The notes beneath the pieces were generated by a model that saw nothing but the letters and a program-made list of their open reading frames with translations, ran no database searches and was not told the origin of the DNA. A stretch of DNA of 64,000 bases, from NCBI RefSeq assembly GCF_003255815.1, contig NC_037670.1:27244672-27308671 (forward strand), written 5' to 3'. Position 1 is the first letter of the stretch. Each line of letters begins with the position of its first letter. Positions 1 through 11,900 of the stretch are shown piece by piece. This DNA comes from Theropithecus gelada. Lineage: Eukaryota; Chordata; Mammalia; Primates; Cercopithecidae. The position numbers were made by a program, and so were the translations under genes.

Positions 1-227
1 TTGGAGGAGGATTTGCTTCACGGAGCCTTCCCAGAGAGTGGAAGGAGCCATTTGGATGGCCAGAGATATTGAAGGACACATCTATTTTTAACACTGGACC
101 TTTGTAAAGTTAGGTTTGTATCCTGCAATCCCAAATCATAAGATCTTTATCATTTTCTGTTTTTTTTGTTTTTTTTTTTTACAAAGAACTTTGAAACCAA
201 ATGTTTCTGGGCAAAGGACAATAGAAA
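1..227. other. unique non-coding sequence
   Basis: No gene or repeat family is recognised. The only notable feature is a T-rich run at about 159-180. The single short open frame that begins here runs into the MIR that follows and has no coding character. Confidence 0.6.
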
Positions 228-790
228 TGGTAGTATAGTGGTCAGAGCATGGACTCTGAAGGCAGACCAGCTCAGTTCTTCATTCCAGTTCTGCAGCTGC
301 TGGTGGTGGTATCAGGGTGACTTACCAATTCTGTGCCTCAGTTTCCTCCTTGTATAATAAGCATTAGAACAGTACTTATTTCCAGGTAATTGAGAGAATA
401 GATGAGTTAATATATGCAAAGCTCTTAGACAGTGTACATCATGCACATAGAAAGTGCAATATTAGGCCGGGCGCAGTGGCTCAAGCCTGTAATCCCAGCA
501 CTTTGGGAGGCCGAGACGGGCGGATCACGAGGTCAGGAGATCGAGACCATCCTGGCTAACACGGTGAAACCCCGTCTCTACTAAAAAATACAAAAAACTA
601 GCCGGGCGAGGTGGCAGGTGCTTGTAGTCCCAGCTACTCGGGAGGCTGAGGCAGGAGAATGGCGTGAACCCGGGAGGCGGAGCTTGCAGTGAGCCGAGAT
701 CCGGCCATTGCACTCCAGCCTGGGCGGCAGAGCGAGACTCCGTCTCAAAAAAAAAAAAAAAAGAAAGTGCAATATTAGCTATTATTTTAT
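228..790 (+). mobile_element. MIR SINE, split by an AluY
   Basis: This is an ancient tRNA-derived mammalian SINE in sense orientation. It shows the landmarks 'tagtatagtggtcagagcatgg' (tRNA-like head), 'gtgcctcagtttcctcct' (core) and an A/T-rich tail with 'gagttaatatatgcaaagctctta'-type wording. The AluY at 465-761 interrupts it near its 3' end, and the MIR resumes at 778. It is non-coding and shows nothing beyond normal decay. Confidence 0.88.
465..761 (+). mobile_element. AluY, cercopithecid YR-like
   Basis: A full-length dimeric Alu runs from 'ggccgggcgcagtggctc' to a 16-18 base A tail. It is flanked by a perfect 16-bp target-site duplication at 449-464 and 762-777. It carries AluY features ('gagaccatcctggctaac', 'gaggcggagcttgcagtg') plus 'ctaaaaaatacaaaaaacta' and 'gagatccggcc', which I associate with Old World monkey AluYR. 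Few CpG positions have decayed, so it is among the youngest insertions in the window. It landed inside a MIR. Confidence 0.97.
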
Positions 791-2306
791 GTTATTTTTA
801 TTTATAGCAGTTGACATTTAAAAATACGTAACAGTAGAATAAAATTATGATTGGAGACTTCAGTACAATAGAAACCAAACATAACTTTTGTGATGATTCA
901 AAAAGATATTCCATTTTTATGCGTCAGATATAGTTGATCAAATTTAAATGAAGTAAGGAACTCAGTGTAAATTGATTTACTGTGCAGTAAAGTTGTTGTG
1001 GAATCTGTTACTTAAACAAGGCCCCAGATTGGAACTTCGTGAAGTAGGGTGAGGAATGACCTAAGAGGCAGCACAGTAAACAACTACAGAAACCATAGAT
1101 CCAAGAGTTTGAAGAAACTGGATAAAATGTAAATTTCAAGGGAGAGGCAACTCTCCTATTGTTAACTTCTCTTTAGATTGCTTTGAGCTAATGCTTAGTG
1201 TTAATGCCTGGCAAATTCCAAACAGGGAAAAACATAGGGACTTATCTTTCATATTATATATGATTAAAATTAAACTTGATTTGTCCATGAAGCAGTGCAG
1301 TAACAGGTTTTCTGACTGTTCATAAGGCATTAGAGAAATGATGCATATCAAGAAGACGTTCTTTTTCCAAAGGACACTAATCAATGCTGAGAACATTTGC
1401 TATAAATTATTCACATTTGTTATAAACTACTCCATCTTTTTAAAAATTAACGGTACATAACCTATAATCTAGGAGCAAAAGTAGAGCTGCCTCACCTTGG
1501 AAAGTTTGATTATGAGGGACTGATTACAATAAGAGAACAAATAGGATCCTGAGATTGGAGCTCAGTGTCTTACGAGGAAGAAATCACTGAGCGCCCGTAC
1601 ATCTGATAAAACGTGATCTCTACGCCTTGTTGTGTGTTCTTTCACCACACATTAATATTTCATGCAACCATTTCAAAATAAAGTCATAATGTGAGTCATA
1701 AATCACAAAACCGTGGTAATAAACCACTTTGGTTTATATTAGCTGTATACGGATGATACTTAAGCATTTCCACCATTAGCACGGACTATTTGAGCTTTCT
1801 GTATACCACGTTTGCTCTATTTCTTCCATTTTAAGTGGTAGGAATATGGGAAACAATGCTAAATCCATTCATTAGTGATAGAACTATGCTATTTGTTCTC
1901 ATAATTGATTTCATTTCAACTTGGACCTGTGAAAATGATAGCACAGTTGAAAATGACAATATTATTGACCTTGTTTTAGCAAAGAACATGCCTTTTCCAG
2001 TGAGTCCTGCTGAGGAGTAAAGGAAGATCAGGGGAAAATAAAATATTGAAAGAAAAAATAGAACAATGCATTGAAGATTAGAATTAATGTGTAAATATGG
2101 TTTATGCTCATTAGTGAATGGCTTATTCCTTACATAAGCTCCTGAAACGATGCCATTATAATGTATATAATCTTGGTCTTCTTCTTAGTTTTTTTTCTAG
2201 TGGGATCTGTTCCACTTACTGCTCAGTATTATTGAAATGGTAACTATAATTATTATAATTCATACTACTAGGTAAACAGGCTGGATAAGTTTACAGCTGA
2301 AAAATG
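791..2306. other. unique AT-rich non-coding sequence
   Basis: About 1.5 kb with no recognisable repeat, RNA gene or coding frame. Short open frames on both strands are isolated and show no homology I can recognise. Confidence 0.6.
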
Positions 2307-2310
2307 TCTG

Positions 2311-2355
<45 letters not shown>
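2307..2355. repeat. (TCTA)n microsatellite
   Basis: About eleven near-perfect TCTA/TATC units directly precede an L1 3' end in antisense orientation. The tract therefore occupies the place of the L1 poly(A) tail read on the other strand, and very likely grew from it. The perfect core makes length polymorphism likely. Confidence 0.95.
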
Positions 2356-2710
2356 ACTTTAAGTTCTGGGATACATGTGCAGAACATACAGGTTTGTTAC
2401 ATAGGTATACATGTGCCATGGTGGTTTGCTGCACCCATCAACCTGTCATCTACATTAGGTATTTCTTTTAATGCTATCCCTCCCCTAGTCTCCAACCCCC
2501 CAACATGCCCCCGTGTGTGTGTTCCCCTCCCTGTGTCCATGTGTTCTCATTGTTCACCTCCCACTTATGAATGAGAGCGTGTGGTGTTTGGTTTTCTGTT
2601 CCTGTGTTAGTTTGCTAAGAATGATGGTTTCCAGCTTCATCCATGTCCCTGCGAAGGACATGAACTCATCCTTTTTCCATGGCTGCGTAGTATTCCACAG
2701 TGTATATGTG
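2356..2710 (-). mobile_element. L1PA-type 3' end, 5'-truncated
   Basis: This is the reverse complement of a primate L1 3' UTR. Read on the plus strand, it runs from 'actttaagttctgggata' through 'catgtgccatggtggtttgc' and 'gaacatgcggtgtttggt'-like wording to 'ggctgcgtagtattccac'. Only the last ~355 bp of L1 are present, with no ORF2 reading frame. The tail side carries the TCTA microsatellite. It abuts an old Alu-like monomer on its 5' side. Confidence 0.93.
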
Positions 2711-2712
2711 CT

Positions 2713-2827
2713 TAAGAGAGTTGGAATCTCACTCTGCCAAACAGTGGCATGGTCATAGCTCGCGGCAGTCTCACGCTCCTGGATTCAGGCTATTCTCCTA
2801 CCCCAGCCCTCAAGTAACTGGGACTAT
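2713..2827 (-). mobile_element. Alu left-monomer fragment (FLAM/AluJ-like)
   Basis: A diverged antisense Alu left arm of about 115 bp contains 'ggaatctcactctg', 'agtggcatggtcatagctc' and 'caagtaactgggacta'. No right arm follows, so it is either a free left monomer or a truncated old AluJ. Several internal bases are missing around 2740. Confidence 0.75.
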
Positions 2828-3840
2828 TTCTAATTCTTGATGTGAATTAAAAGTTCATGCATTGAAGGCATCCTGAATTTATAAAAACCAAGCTCCCACC
2901 AATTAGACAAACTGACCAAAACATAAACATATACATATATTAGAGACTTGTAAATATTTAAAGATGCTGCTGCTAGTAGTTTCTTGTGCTTAAACCACAC
3001 GGCATAATCTTCAGGACAAGGGCACTGTTTGTGAACAGTTGGGTGGGTTCATGACTCTTCAGCCCTTGACTTGCAAAGTTTGAATGAGGTTAGCATTCAA
3101 TGCCCTGGATGGATGCTCATGGTTTCTGTCAGATGCCAGGTCTGCAAAGGAGCTAACCGTGTTTCCTCATCTATCAAAAACAGCAAATAGGTACAGTCAT
3201 TGGATTGGGAGATGGTTGGAATAATTAAGAAAATGTATACAAAAGCACATGGAAAAATTAGAACATTAGAACCCTTTATGAGTAAAAATGTATTTTTTGT
3301 TCATCAAGTAATGTATTAATTTATTAAAAAGTTGATTGAAAAGTGCCCTGAGGGGTTGCATGGGTTCTGTATTCAAGATAAGTGAGCTAGGCTTCTGAAA
3401 ACCTGGAAAGCACATGTTGAGTCTGTGGAGGGCAACGACTGCTCACTCATTCTCTGGGAATGTGGTCGCTACTGTCAGGCTATCAGATTTTTAAGTATGG
3501 CAATCAAATCCACTGAAAAAATAAACAAGGCTGCATATGCTAAATAAAACACATTTGCCAGTCTGATTTGTTCTGCCAAGACTTTTGTGTTGATATCAAG
3601 ACAGAAACTTGAAAGTTAGCATTGATGTTGCCTTTCATAAAAAGAATGCATACATTGTTTCAGGTTTTCTAATGAAACTTTACTGTACTTTTGAAGGTAC
3701 TCAGATGTTTTTCTGCCCTCTAAAATCTCCAGGGGACCCTACATTTTTGTTGAACAAAGATTTTCTTAAAAGAAGAATTAGATAGAAAGTGATATAAAGA
3801 AGCAACATGTCTGAATTTTCAGGGAATGCAAATGCGTATA
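2828..3840. other. unique non-coding sequence
   Basis: No repeat family, RNA gene or coding frame is recognised across this 1 kb. It ends at the TA target site of MER2. Confidence 0.55.
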
Positions 3841-4487
3841 CAGTCAGCTCCCCATATCTATGGGTTATGTATCCATGGATTCAGTCAACTGAGAATCAAT
3901 ATTCAGAAAATAAATGACATAGTGAAAAATAATAAAAAATTTAAATATATAGTATAACAAGTATTTACATAGCATTTACATTGTATTAGTTATTACAAGT
4001 AACCTAGAGATGATTTAAAGTAGAGTCATGTACCCCATAATGACTTTTTGATCAACACCTGACTGCATGTATAAAGGTGATCCCGTAAGATTATGATACC
4101 TTATTTTTCCTGTACTTTGTCTATGTTTAGATATGCTTAGATGCCCAAATACTTAGCATTTTGCTACAGTTGCCACAGCATTCAGTACAGTAGCGTGCTG
4201 TACAGGGTTGTAGCTTAGGAGCAATAGGTAGTACCATTCAGCCTAGTTGTGTGGTAGGCTATACCATCTAGGTTTGTGTAAGTACAGTGTGATGTTCATC
4301 CGATGACAAAACCACCTAACGATAAATCCCTCAGAAGCATCCCTGTTGTTAAGTAACACTTGACTGCATAGAAGTTGTGTATAGGTTATATGCAAATAAT
4401 GTGCCATTTTATATAAGGGACTTGGGCATTTGTAGATAATCCTCAGGGTCCTGGAACCAATCCCATGTGGATACTGAGGAGTGACTG
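3841..4487 (+). mobile_element. MER2 DNA transposon, interrupted
   Basis: A non-autonomous Tc1/mariner-group (Tigger/pogo-type) element. Its terminal inverted repeats are 'cagtcagctccccatatc' at the left and 'gatactgaggagtgactg' at the right, with TA duplications at 3839-3840 and 4488-4489. Internal MER2 landmarks include 'gcatttacattgtattag' and 'ttatataagggacttggg'. It has no transposase frame, as expected for MER2. The element is split at 4021-4022 by a Tigger3-like insertion. Confidence 0.92.
4023..4368 (+). mobile_element. Tigger3-derived non-autonomous element nested in MER2
   Basis: Both ends match Tigger3. The left end reads 'gtcatgtaccccataatgac' followed by 'ggtgatcccgtaagatta'. 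The right end reads 'ccatctaggtttgtgtaagt' and closes with 'taacacttgactg'. The two ends are brought together by a large internal deletion, as in short Tigger3a/b-type derivatives. It sits at a TA in MER2, duplicated at 4021-4022 and 4369-4370. No transposase remains. Confidence 0.88.
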
Positions 4488-4489
4488 TA

Positions 4490-7400
4490 CTTGGTGTCTT
4501 ATAAAAGCTAAGGTACGACCAGACCAAAAGAAGGTAAACTGAGCTGAGCATTTCTGCAGTTCTAGAGCAGCGAAGGGTTACTACCATGCAGCACAATTTA
4601 GTGCATGCCATTTGCTTTTATGGAGGGCAGAAGATTGCTGAATGTTAGGTCACTGTGGCCAAGAATAAAGCTGAGCTTTGACCTCAGAAAGGAATTTGGC
4701 CTTGATTTCAAGAAGGCATTTAAAACAATAACCCAACACTTTGGAGTACCTAAATGGATGGTGGAAACTACTAGAAAACCACAGGTAGTGTTTGCTCAAA
4801 AAGAAAGTGGTAGGAGGTGTGTGAAGGTAAGGGCAGAGAGAGGAGCCCCGAAGCCGCTGGAAGGGCACACAAGTGCTCCAGAATTGCAATACTTATAACG
4901 ATGAGGGACCTGTGAGAGGAGGAGGGTGACAACAGGAAAAGGTTGCGGCGAGAGAAGAACATGTTAAAAGATTCATGCGTGCAAAGCCTTGGGAGGATGT
5001 CCATATCGTGTCAAGGTAACACCGCCATTCTTTGAGAGAAAGGATTCAGAGATGCAGCCAACTTCCCAACACGGACATCCCTTTCTTGTACCTATTTAGT
5101 GGCTGCTATCCATTTCCATGCCATTGCTGGACCCCCCTGGCCCCATTAGCTCTGCAGGGAAAGAATAGAAAATGCCCTAGACAAGTTGGATGCCCTCCTG
5201 GCTGCACGGCAGTCCAGGTTTTAGATGCATCGTTGAAGTTTGGGGTGGGTGCCATCTGTACCTTTGGAACGCCGTGCTTCCCCTTGCCAGCACCCCGATC
5301 CCCATGGCGGAGAGGGCATTTCTCTGAGAGCACAGACTGGTGGATGAAGGCAGGGAGTGGTTGCCTGTCTCTGTCTCTCACTTATCACCTTGTGTTGTCC
5401 GTGTCATTCAGTCTGGCTGTGCAGGATGTGGCTAATTACTCACTGGTCCCCTGCAGGAGTCCACCCATTTTGAATCTCGCACTGCTCTTCATTTTTAAAT
5501 TATTTCTCCCCTGAAATAAACTGAGACATAATTCCATGTCATAATAGAGACAAGAAGGAGTCCTCACTTCTTTTGAAATAGAACAATATCTGGTCAGTTT
5601 CTGGGACTTTTATTTTTAGCTGGACAGTGATATTGAAATGTGGGTTACCTCGGTTGCTTCCCATTGGAAACTTGGCTTATTGTGGTTTACTTTCTAGTTA
5701 TCAATAGAATTAGCTCCAGGAATAATGAATACTCATAAAAGTGCCTTTATGCTCATCTCCTCAGTGAAGAGTTGTTCTCTTCTTGAATTTAAATACAATT
5801 AGGCAAAGGATTTATCTTTTAGTGAGCATTTTTTAAAGTCCTATGTATTGGACAACATGATGCAACTTATTTAGTGTGGTTTAGTGGGAGTACTGTCAGT
5901 AATTTTTCACTCACTGAAATGGAAACCTCATGTCTGTTGTATTTAGCTGCTGAAAAACAATTTAAAAACTGCATGTAATCCCTGGAGTATCTGAAGTCAG
6001 GTGTTGCCGTTTCTTTTCTTATTTAAAATAGTGTCCCTAATTTTCTGCCTTTAGTATTGGTGTCCTCATAATAGTGTTACTGGGATTTTTAAAATCTGAA
6101 GCCTGATTTCAAGTCTTTTTCCTAAGTTAATATAGGAAAAGTTCAAAGTCAAATCCAAGACGTTTGTCTCCATTTCAAAGACAGAAAGACCAAGGTGACT
6201 TTTGACATAATTTACATCTCACAAAATTATACAATACATTACAATTGCTTATTTATTAGATTAGGCCCTGGAACCAATAACAAAGTTACTTAAAAATGTA
6301 AACAGTGAGGTATTGATTAAATCAGCCACGAGTGCATGTTGACTCCACAAAAATGCCAAAGCTTCTTATAACTCGGATCAGCACAATCTGACTCCGTTTA
6401 TCTTCACCTCCTTTTAAAATTGTTCAAGCAATGTTACCACTTAATTGCTAACCCATCTGTAGCAGGAAACAATTATTCTGAATAAGCCCACGTACCACAC
6501 TGGTTTTCCAGCAGATTATTTAAAAACAATATTTCCTTAAGATAACAATTTTGATAATGATGCAGGAAGGAAATATATTTGCAATTAAACGAACATGCTT
6601 TAGCACAACAAGCAATAAAAAGCTTAACACTGAGCCTTTGTGAATTAAATGCCTTAAATGCCGGAACAACATTGGACAAAAGTCATGGTTCTGCTGACAC
6701 ATTTATTTCTCAGTAAATGAAGACTGTTTAGGTTTAATGCACTTGTGGTTAGCAATAGTTTAAAAGATCAATGTAAATTCGTTCTGAACTAGTAAATAAG
6801 GCTTTAATGAAACTTCTAACAGCATGCTCTCACACCTTAGGTCTCTTCATCATTTCGAGGTGACACAGCAGGATTTGCCTTGAGTTTGATGACACGCACA
6901 CAATGTTATGAAGTGTTTGACAGATTTTATTTGATGTTTATTTGATTTATGGGGTTGATATTGGATTTCAGCATCTCCTTATCAGCCTTTTGTTCACACT
7001 TAGCAGAGTACTTATAAAGATAGTTTCTTCTAAATGTGCTTATTAATATAACATATATACTATTAATGAAAGGCAGTTTGGAACTGGGATCATTAAACAT
7101 TTCCACTCCGCTAAATGAGGTAATGTATGAGAAAGCACTTTGCAAACTGTAAAGCCATATACAGATGTTAGTTATCATAATTATTGTTGTTACAGGAAAC
7201 CCAGGTTTTATATATTATTATTCTGTTTTCCTTTAACACTTAATTCAAAGAGTAAATACAGGCAACCAATTTCCTTAAAAACCTGCTGCAGCTTTTTGAA
7301 CAGTTCTGAGCGTTTCATTAGGGTTTATTGTAAGTCATGCATGATGCTCTTAATTTCGTTTAGGCTTAAAAAAATTGACTGACATAATCAACATGACTCG

Positions 7401-8691
7401 TAACATTAAACTTTCCCAACATGAAACTTGCTTAAGAAGGTGCTTGGGAACTTTCACTTGGGCCTGGGAACCACAAAAGGAAGCGCGTCCAAAAGTTCTT
7501 CTGTGAGACGTCAAGATGCCGCCTGTTCCCTTTTTAGTCTTACTGTTAATTTGCCTTTTCTGTCCTTCACAGATGATGAACTTCATGAGTTACTTTGTGG
7601 GGATGCAATGAAAGGGAATTTTTTTTCTTTCTCTCTCTCTGTTTCTTTTTTAATCTGATTGAGGAGAGACATAGGGACTGGAAGACATTCACATGACTAT
7701 AAATAAAAGTCAAGATACAATTGTTCAGGTAAAAACAAATGATTTCTTGCATTAGATTTTAACTCTTACCTTAATGATGTGAGGAAAGCTTGGCAAATTT
7801 TATGAAGAGTCAGAAAACTTACCCGTGGAGATGGGTGATCATGCTTTCTGCACAACACTCCTCTGTGGTAAATCAAGAGTTCAGTTTACTCTTTATCATA
7901 TAAACCTCACAATATGATCATACTTGTTTTTCTTTTTGTTCTTGGTTTAAATATGTAACGAACACTGAAGAAATTACTAATGATTTATTTGATATTTAAA
8001 CAAGTGAAGCAAATATTTTAAATAAATAAAAGAACTCATTACCCAGTTCTGGGACTTGGGATATACCAAATGCTCTTCCTTGTTGTATAGCTAAGAAGAA
8101 AACGTAAATGCTAAAAGGCAAATGAGTGGAAAGTACTTCTTTCCCTTGGTAATTCATACCCTAAAAGTGTTTAAGATGTAAAGCTTGTTAGTAAAGAAAT
8201 ACTGTATCATGGCACATCCATTAGGAGAAGTAAAGTAAACATAGTTGTTTGTGATTGGAAAGTAACAAAGCACAAATAACTCAGAACAAAATACTACAGC
8301 AAAATAGGGGAGGCATTAACTAAACTATATGGTCCGGGAGCTCCAACACCATGCTTTTCACAACTAAGGATTCAAAGGTAACTTGACTGTGAGGCCTATC
8401 AGCTCACTTAGAAAGTTCCAGAATGTATTTCAATCCCAGAGAGCTGCCCAGAATTCTGGTGGGAGAAGAAGGGCTTAATGTCATAAATATCAGTATACCG
8501 GCTCCGTGTCAGTATTGCTCTGGCCATATTGAAACAGTCCCTATTGTCTTCAATCATGTTAATGTTTGAGACTCCTTTTTCCATTCTAAGATTTCTTTTA
8601 CATAATGAATGCCTTTTCTAGTAAGTTCTACAATTAAATTCATATAATTTTATAGTGTTTTAGTAACTGGCTTTTATCTTTCATAGTGGCT
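4490..8691. other. long unique non-coding block
   Basis: About 4.2 kb with no recognised interspersed repeat. The part from 4600 to 5500 is richer in G+C and carries overlapping open frames of up to 160 codons on both strands. None shows a domain, and I treat them as chance. The part from 5500 on is AT-rich. Around 6500-6720 there is a clean stretch that could be conserved non-coding sequence, but nothing in it is diagnostic. Confidence 0.55.
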
Positions 8692-8910
8692 ACTATTTCT
8701 TGAGAGTTTACAATACGCTAGGCACAGGGCAATGTGCTTTATGTTGATCTCATGTCACCTTCTGAATAATCCTATATAATCATTATATTGTCCCCATTTT
8801 CAGGTGAGGTAATTGAGGTTAAGCAAGGTCAAAGTCAAGTTCACTCAGCTAAGTAGTGACGCAGCTGGGATTAATTTCAGTATCTGTCCTGCACTACTGC
8901 CTATTTATTT
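8692..8910 (-). mobile_element. MIR SINE, antisense
   Basis: Read on the plus strand, this follows the reverse MIR consensus. It has 'aggcacagggcaatgtgctt', 'tccccattttcaggtgaggt', then 'ttcactcagctaagtagtga' and 'cagctgggatt'. The copy is nearly full length but diverged. It lies alone in unique sequence. Confidence 0.88.
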
Positions 8911-11900
8911 AAATAAACTACATGACTATATATCAGATGCTTCATGAAAGGTTTAGAATGGCCAAATGAATGAATTAGAAAAAAAGTCGCACTGCTAAGT
9001 CAGTTCTGTGACCATATGAAAAAAATCAAAGTAAAAATTATAAAGACAAGAAGAGAATAAAAATCAAAACCACATGAGTGCAGTTGCTGGGCACATCGTC
9101 ACCGGGAATATTCTCTTTTGAAGTGAAGGAATATCAACTCTTAGGCCCTTCAGCGGCTTGATAATAACTTCAATGACAATGAAATGTATTTATATTAAAA
9201 ATGATGTTTAATACCCTTGTTTCAGTTAGGACAGGTGACAGTACAGCCAGAACATCTCAGAGTAGAATATAAAATTTAACTTTTTTTCTTAAAAATTCTA
9301 TTCAATAGATTTGCTTTTCTGGATTCCCAATAACAACATAACAGATGCTGAACAAAGGAATATTATTAATGAGTTAATTGTCAGTTTATTCTGTATTTTA
9401 TTTTTCTTGTTTGCCACGTGATAAATTATATGTACTAGAGCTCGATTTTCTTATTCTTAAAATAATTTTTGAGCCAAGCTCAAAAATTATTTAATTGCCA
9501 GAAACAGAATCATAAAAATAAGGTTTTTTCCCTATTAAAAACTTAAGAACACAGACAATTTTTAGAAAGAAAGATGAGAAATCCTAATTTGGATACAAAT
9601 AATTTGACCGCTAACTCAGTGGTAATCAGATCTGACTTTGTGACACACTGAAGTGCACTGAGGTTTTTAAAAGGAGGATGTGAACTTTCAACTCTTAAAA
9701 TGTGTTTCAATTTGCTTCAAATTAAAAATAAGTATGTTCACAGTAGGGTATTGAAACTGTAAAATGTTGGCAATGCTGGAAGCGCACATAACGTCCACTG
9801 AAAGAAGGAAAGCAGGAGTTGAAAAGGAAAAAGGAAGTAATTTTATTGAAACTAATACAACTATTTTATTTTTACTAAAAATAAACGTAACCTTTTAACA
9901 TGTGAAATATATGGAGAAGTGAATCTACTTACCAAATTAAAGCATTGATTGTACCAAACCAGTTAAAGTTAAAGCTACTAAGTTGTCATTTTGATCATAA
10001 TGGGTCATTAGGGGAGCCTAGAAATAACAATCCTATTTTGTAAAAACAGTTTTGCTTCATAAGAGAAAGAAAAAGTAAGGTAAATGAAGATGTGGGTAAG
10101 CATCTAGTATGGAATCTCTATCTACGTCTATTTTTAATCAATAGAAAACACTTCTATACTATATGGCTTTAAATAATATTCTTGAAAGATCCTGGTAACT
10201 GATTTACAGTTGCCAATTATAAGAATGATTTAAGGAGTTTACATGTATTTAATTTATAATTGAAACTAAATTGTTATATTTCTCCAAGCAGTATACATTT
10301 TTAGATGTTGGCTTTTGAACTGTATAGAATATTGCAAAGAACTTCCAAAATAATCATTTTTGTTACTCCAAAATACTGACTGTAAGTCGTTACATTTCAC
10401 CCTATTAATGTCAATCAATCCAAGTAAAGAAACAAGCAATAAACTCTGTTGGTAGTTGTGGAGATGCAGAGTTGCTGGTAACAATAGCAAGTTAATAATG
10501 CCAGAAAACAATTGAGAGGTGTATCTTGTGGTGTTTTGCAAACACTGGCCACATTTTCCCACAGAAGTAACAAAAACAAATAGGATGAGGAAAGAGAAAT
10601 AATTGACCAGGCTGTTTCTAACAAGTTTTGGTTAAAGGCAAATAAAATCAATCTCAAATATGAGTTATTGTAGTTGATTGAGGAGTTAAAGGAAGTAAGT
10701 TAAAGGAAGCAGTTGTGTCCAGTTTGGAGTTGAAGTTAGCAGATCTTTAAAAAAACTTTCTCTGATAACTAAGGTCAATTAATAATGACTTACATTTTCT
10801 AAATTTAGATTACTTTCCCATCTGCCTCAACAGTGACATTTGTTTCCAATAAAAACTTAAAACATCTTCCCAAGGTAACAAAAAAAGTCATTTAAAAAAG
10901 TCTGAATTAGTCTCTGACATGTACATTTTGTCCAATTTTAGATGTCTGGTCTTTTCCTGTTTCCAGGTAAAGCCCAAATAATTGCTTTGCTCACTGCTTC
11001 CTTTGTTACTGAGCAGTGGCAAGAAAAGACAGAACGTGTTGAAGGAACTTGCTCTTCACTGTATTCCATGCACCCATTTATTCCCCATTGAAATGTGTGC
11101 CGAGCGCCAGGAAACCCACAATATTTCTAAGCATGTTCTTGAAGCATGTGAGCTTTAATGAGTGTTAAGAGTACCTTATTAACTTGCTGTTGCCTGCTGA
11201 GAAAACATTGTTTATATGGAATTGGCTTATTGCTAATGAGAGAATGTATTAAGGCATAGCACAGGCAAGGCATAATATGAACACTCTTTTTCTAAATATT
11301 TTCTTTCAGGTCTTTCTCGCTTCAGTTGATGATATTAAAGAAGGGTCAGACACATCATCACTCACTCCTTTACTTACTGGAAAAAGCAAAAGGATTTTAT
11401 TAAGATTAGAAAATTTTCCCCACCCCATTTGTCTCTTCTGCACCAGCGTCTCAGCAACTGCCCCATTTGAACTGTGAGATGCTAAATAGTTCAGATGTTT
11501 TCCTCTTCCTGTAATCATCATGCATATGCCGAGCTTGGATGTCTCCCCTGCCTCATGAATTTGCAGAGTGGCCCCAGCTAGGCTCCTTCTTGTCGTAGGA
11601 ACAATTGCCAAGGCTGATAGAAAGAGAAGGAAATTGTGGAAAAGAGGGTTCACTTTATTTAACCGGACTCCAGTCATTTAGTGTCTGTAGTTTTTGGGCA
11701 TGTGCCCTGAGCCCTCCAGCCTCGGTTCCTCTCTCTCACTTTATGCTGTGTGCCCTGACCATTGGCTGGTCCTGAAACATGGCTCATGTGGCACTGGTAT
11801 ATGCACCTTGTCGTCTACACAGCTGCAGAGCCCAGCTATTCCAAAATGGTGGTGGATGCTAGCAGGTGATGGGGAGGACTGATCTCCCTTCTCCCTTCTT

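Noticed and set aside
2307..2355. CRISPR-like regular repeat
   Set aside because: It is a simple tetranucleotide microsatellite without spacers. The host is a primate.
4243..4611. 122-codon antisense frame
   Set aside because: It lies largely within the Tigger3/MER2 nested transposons in a non-transposase region.
5032..5514. 160-codon open frame on the plus strand
   Set aside because: No domain, signal or family was recognised. An antisense frame covers it, and this length is expected by chance in 64 kb.
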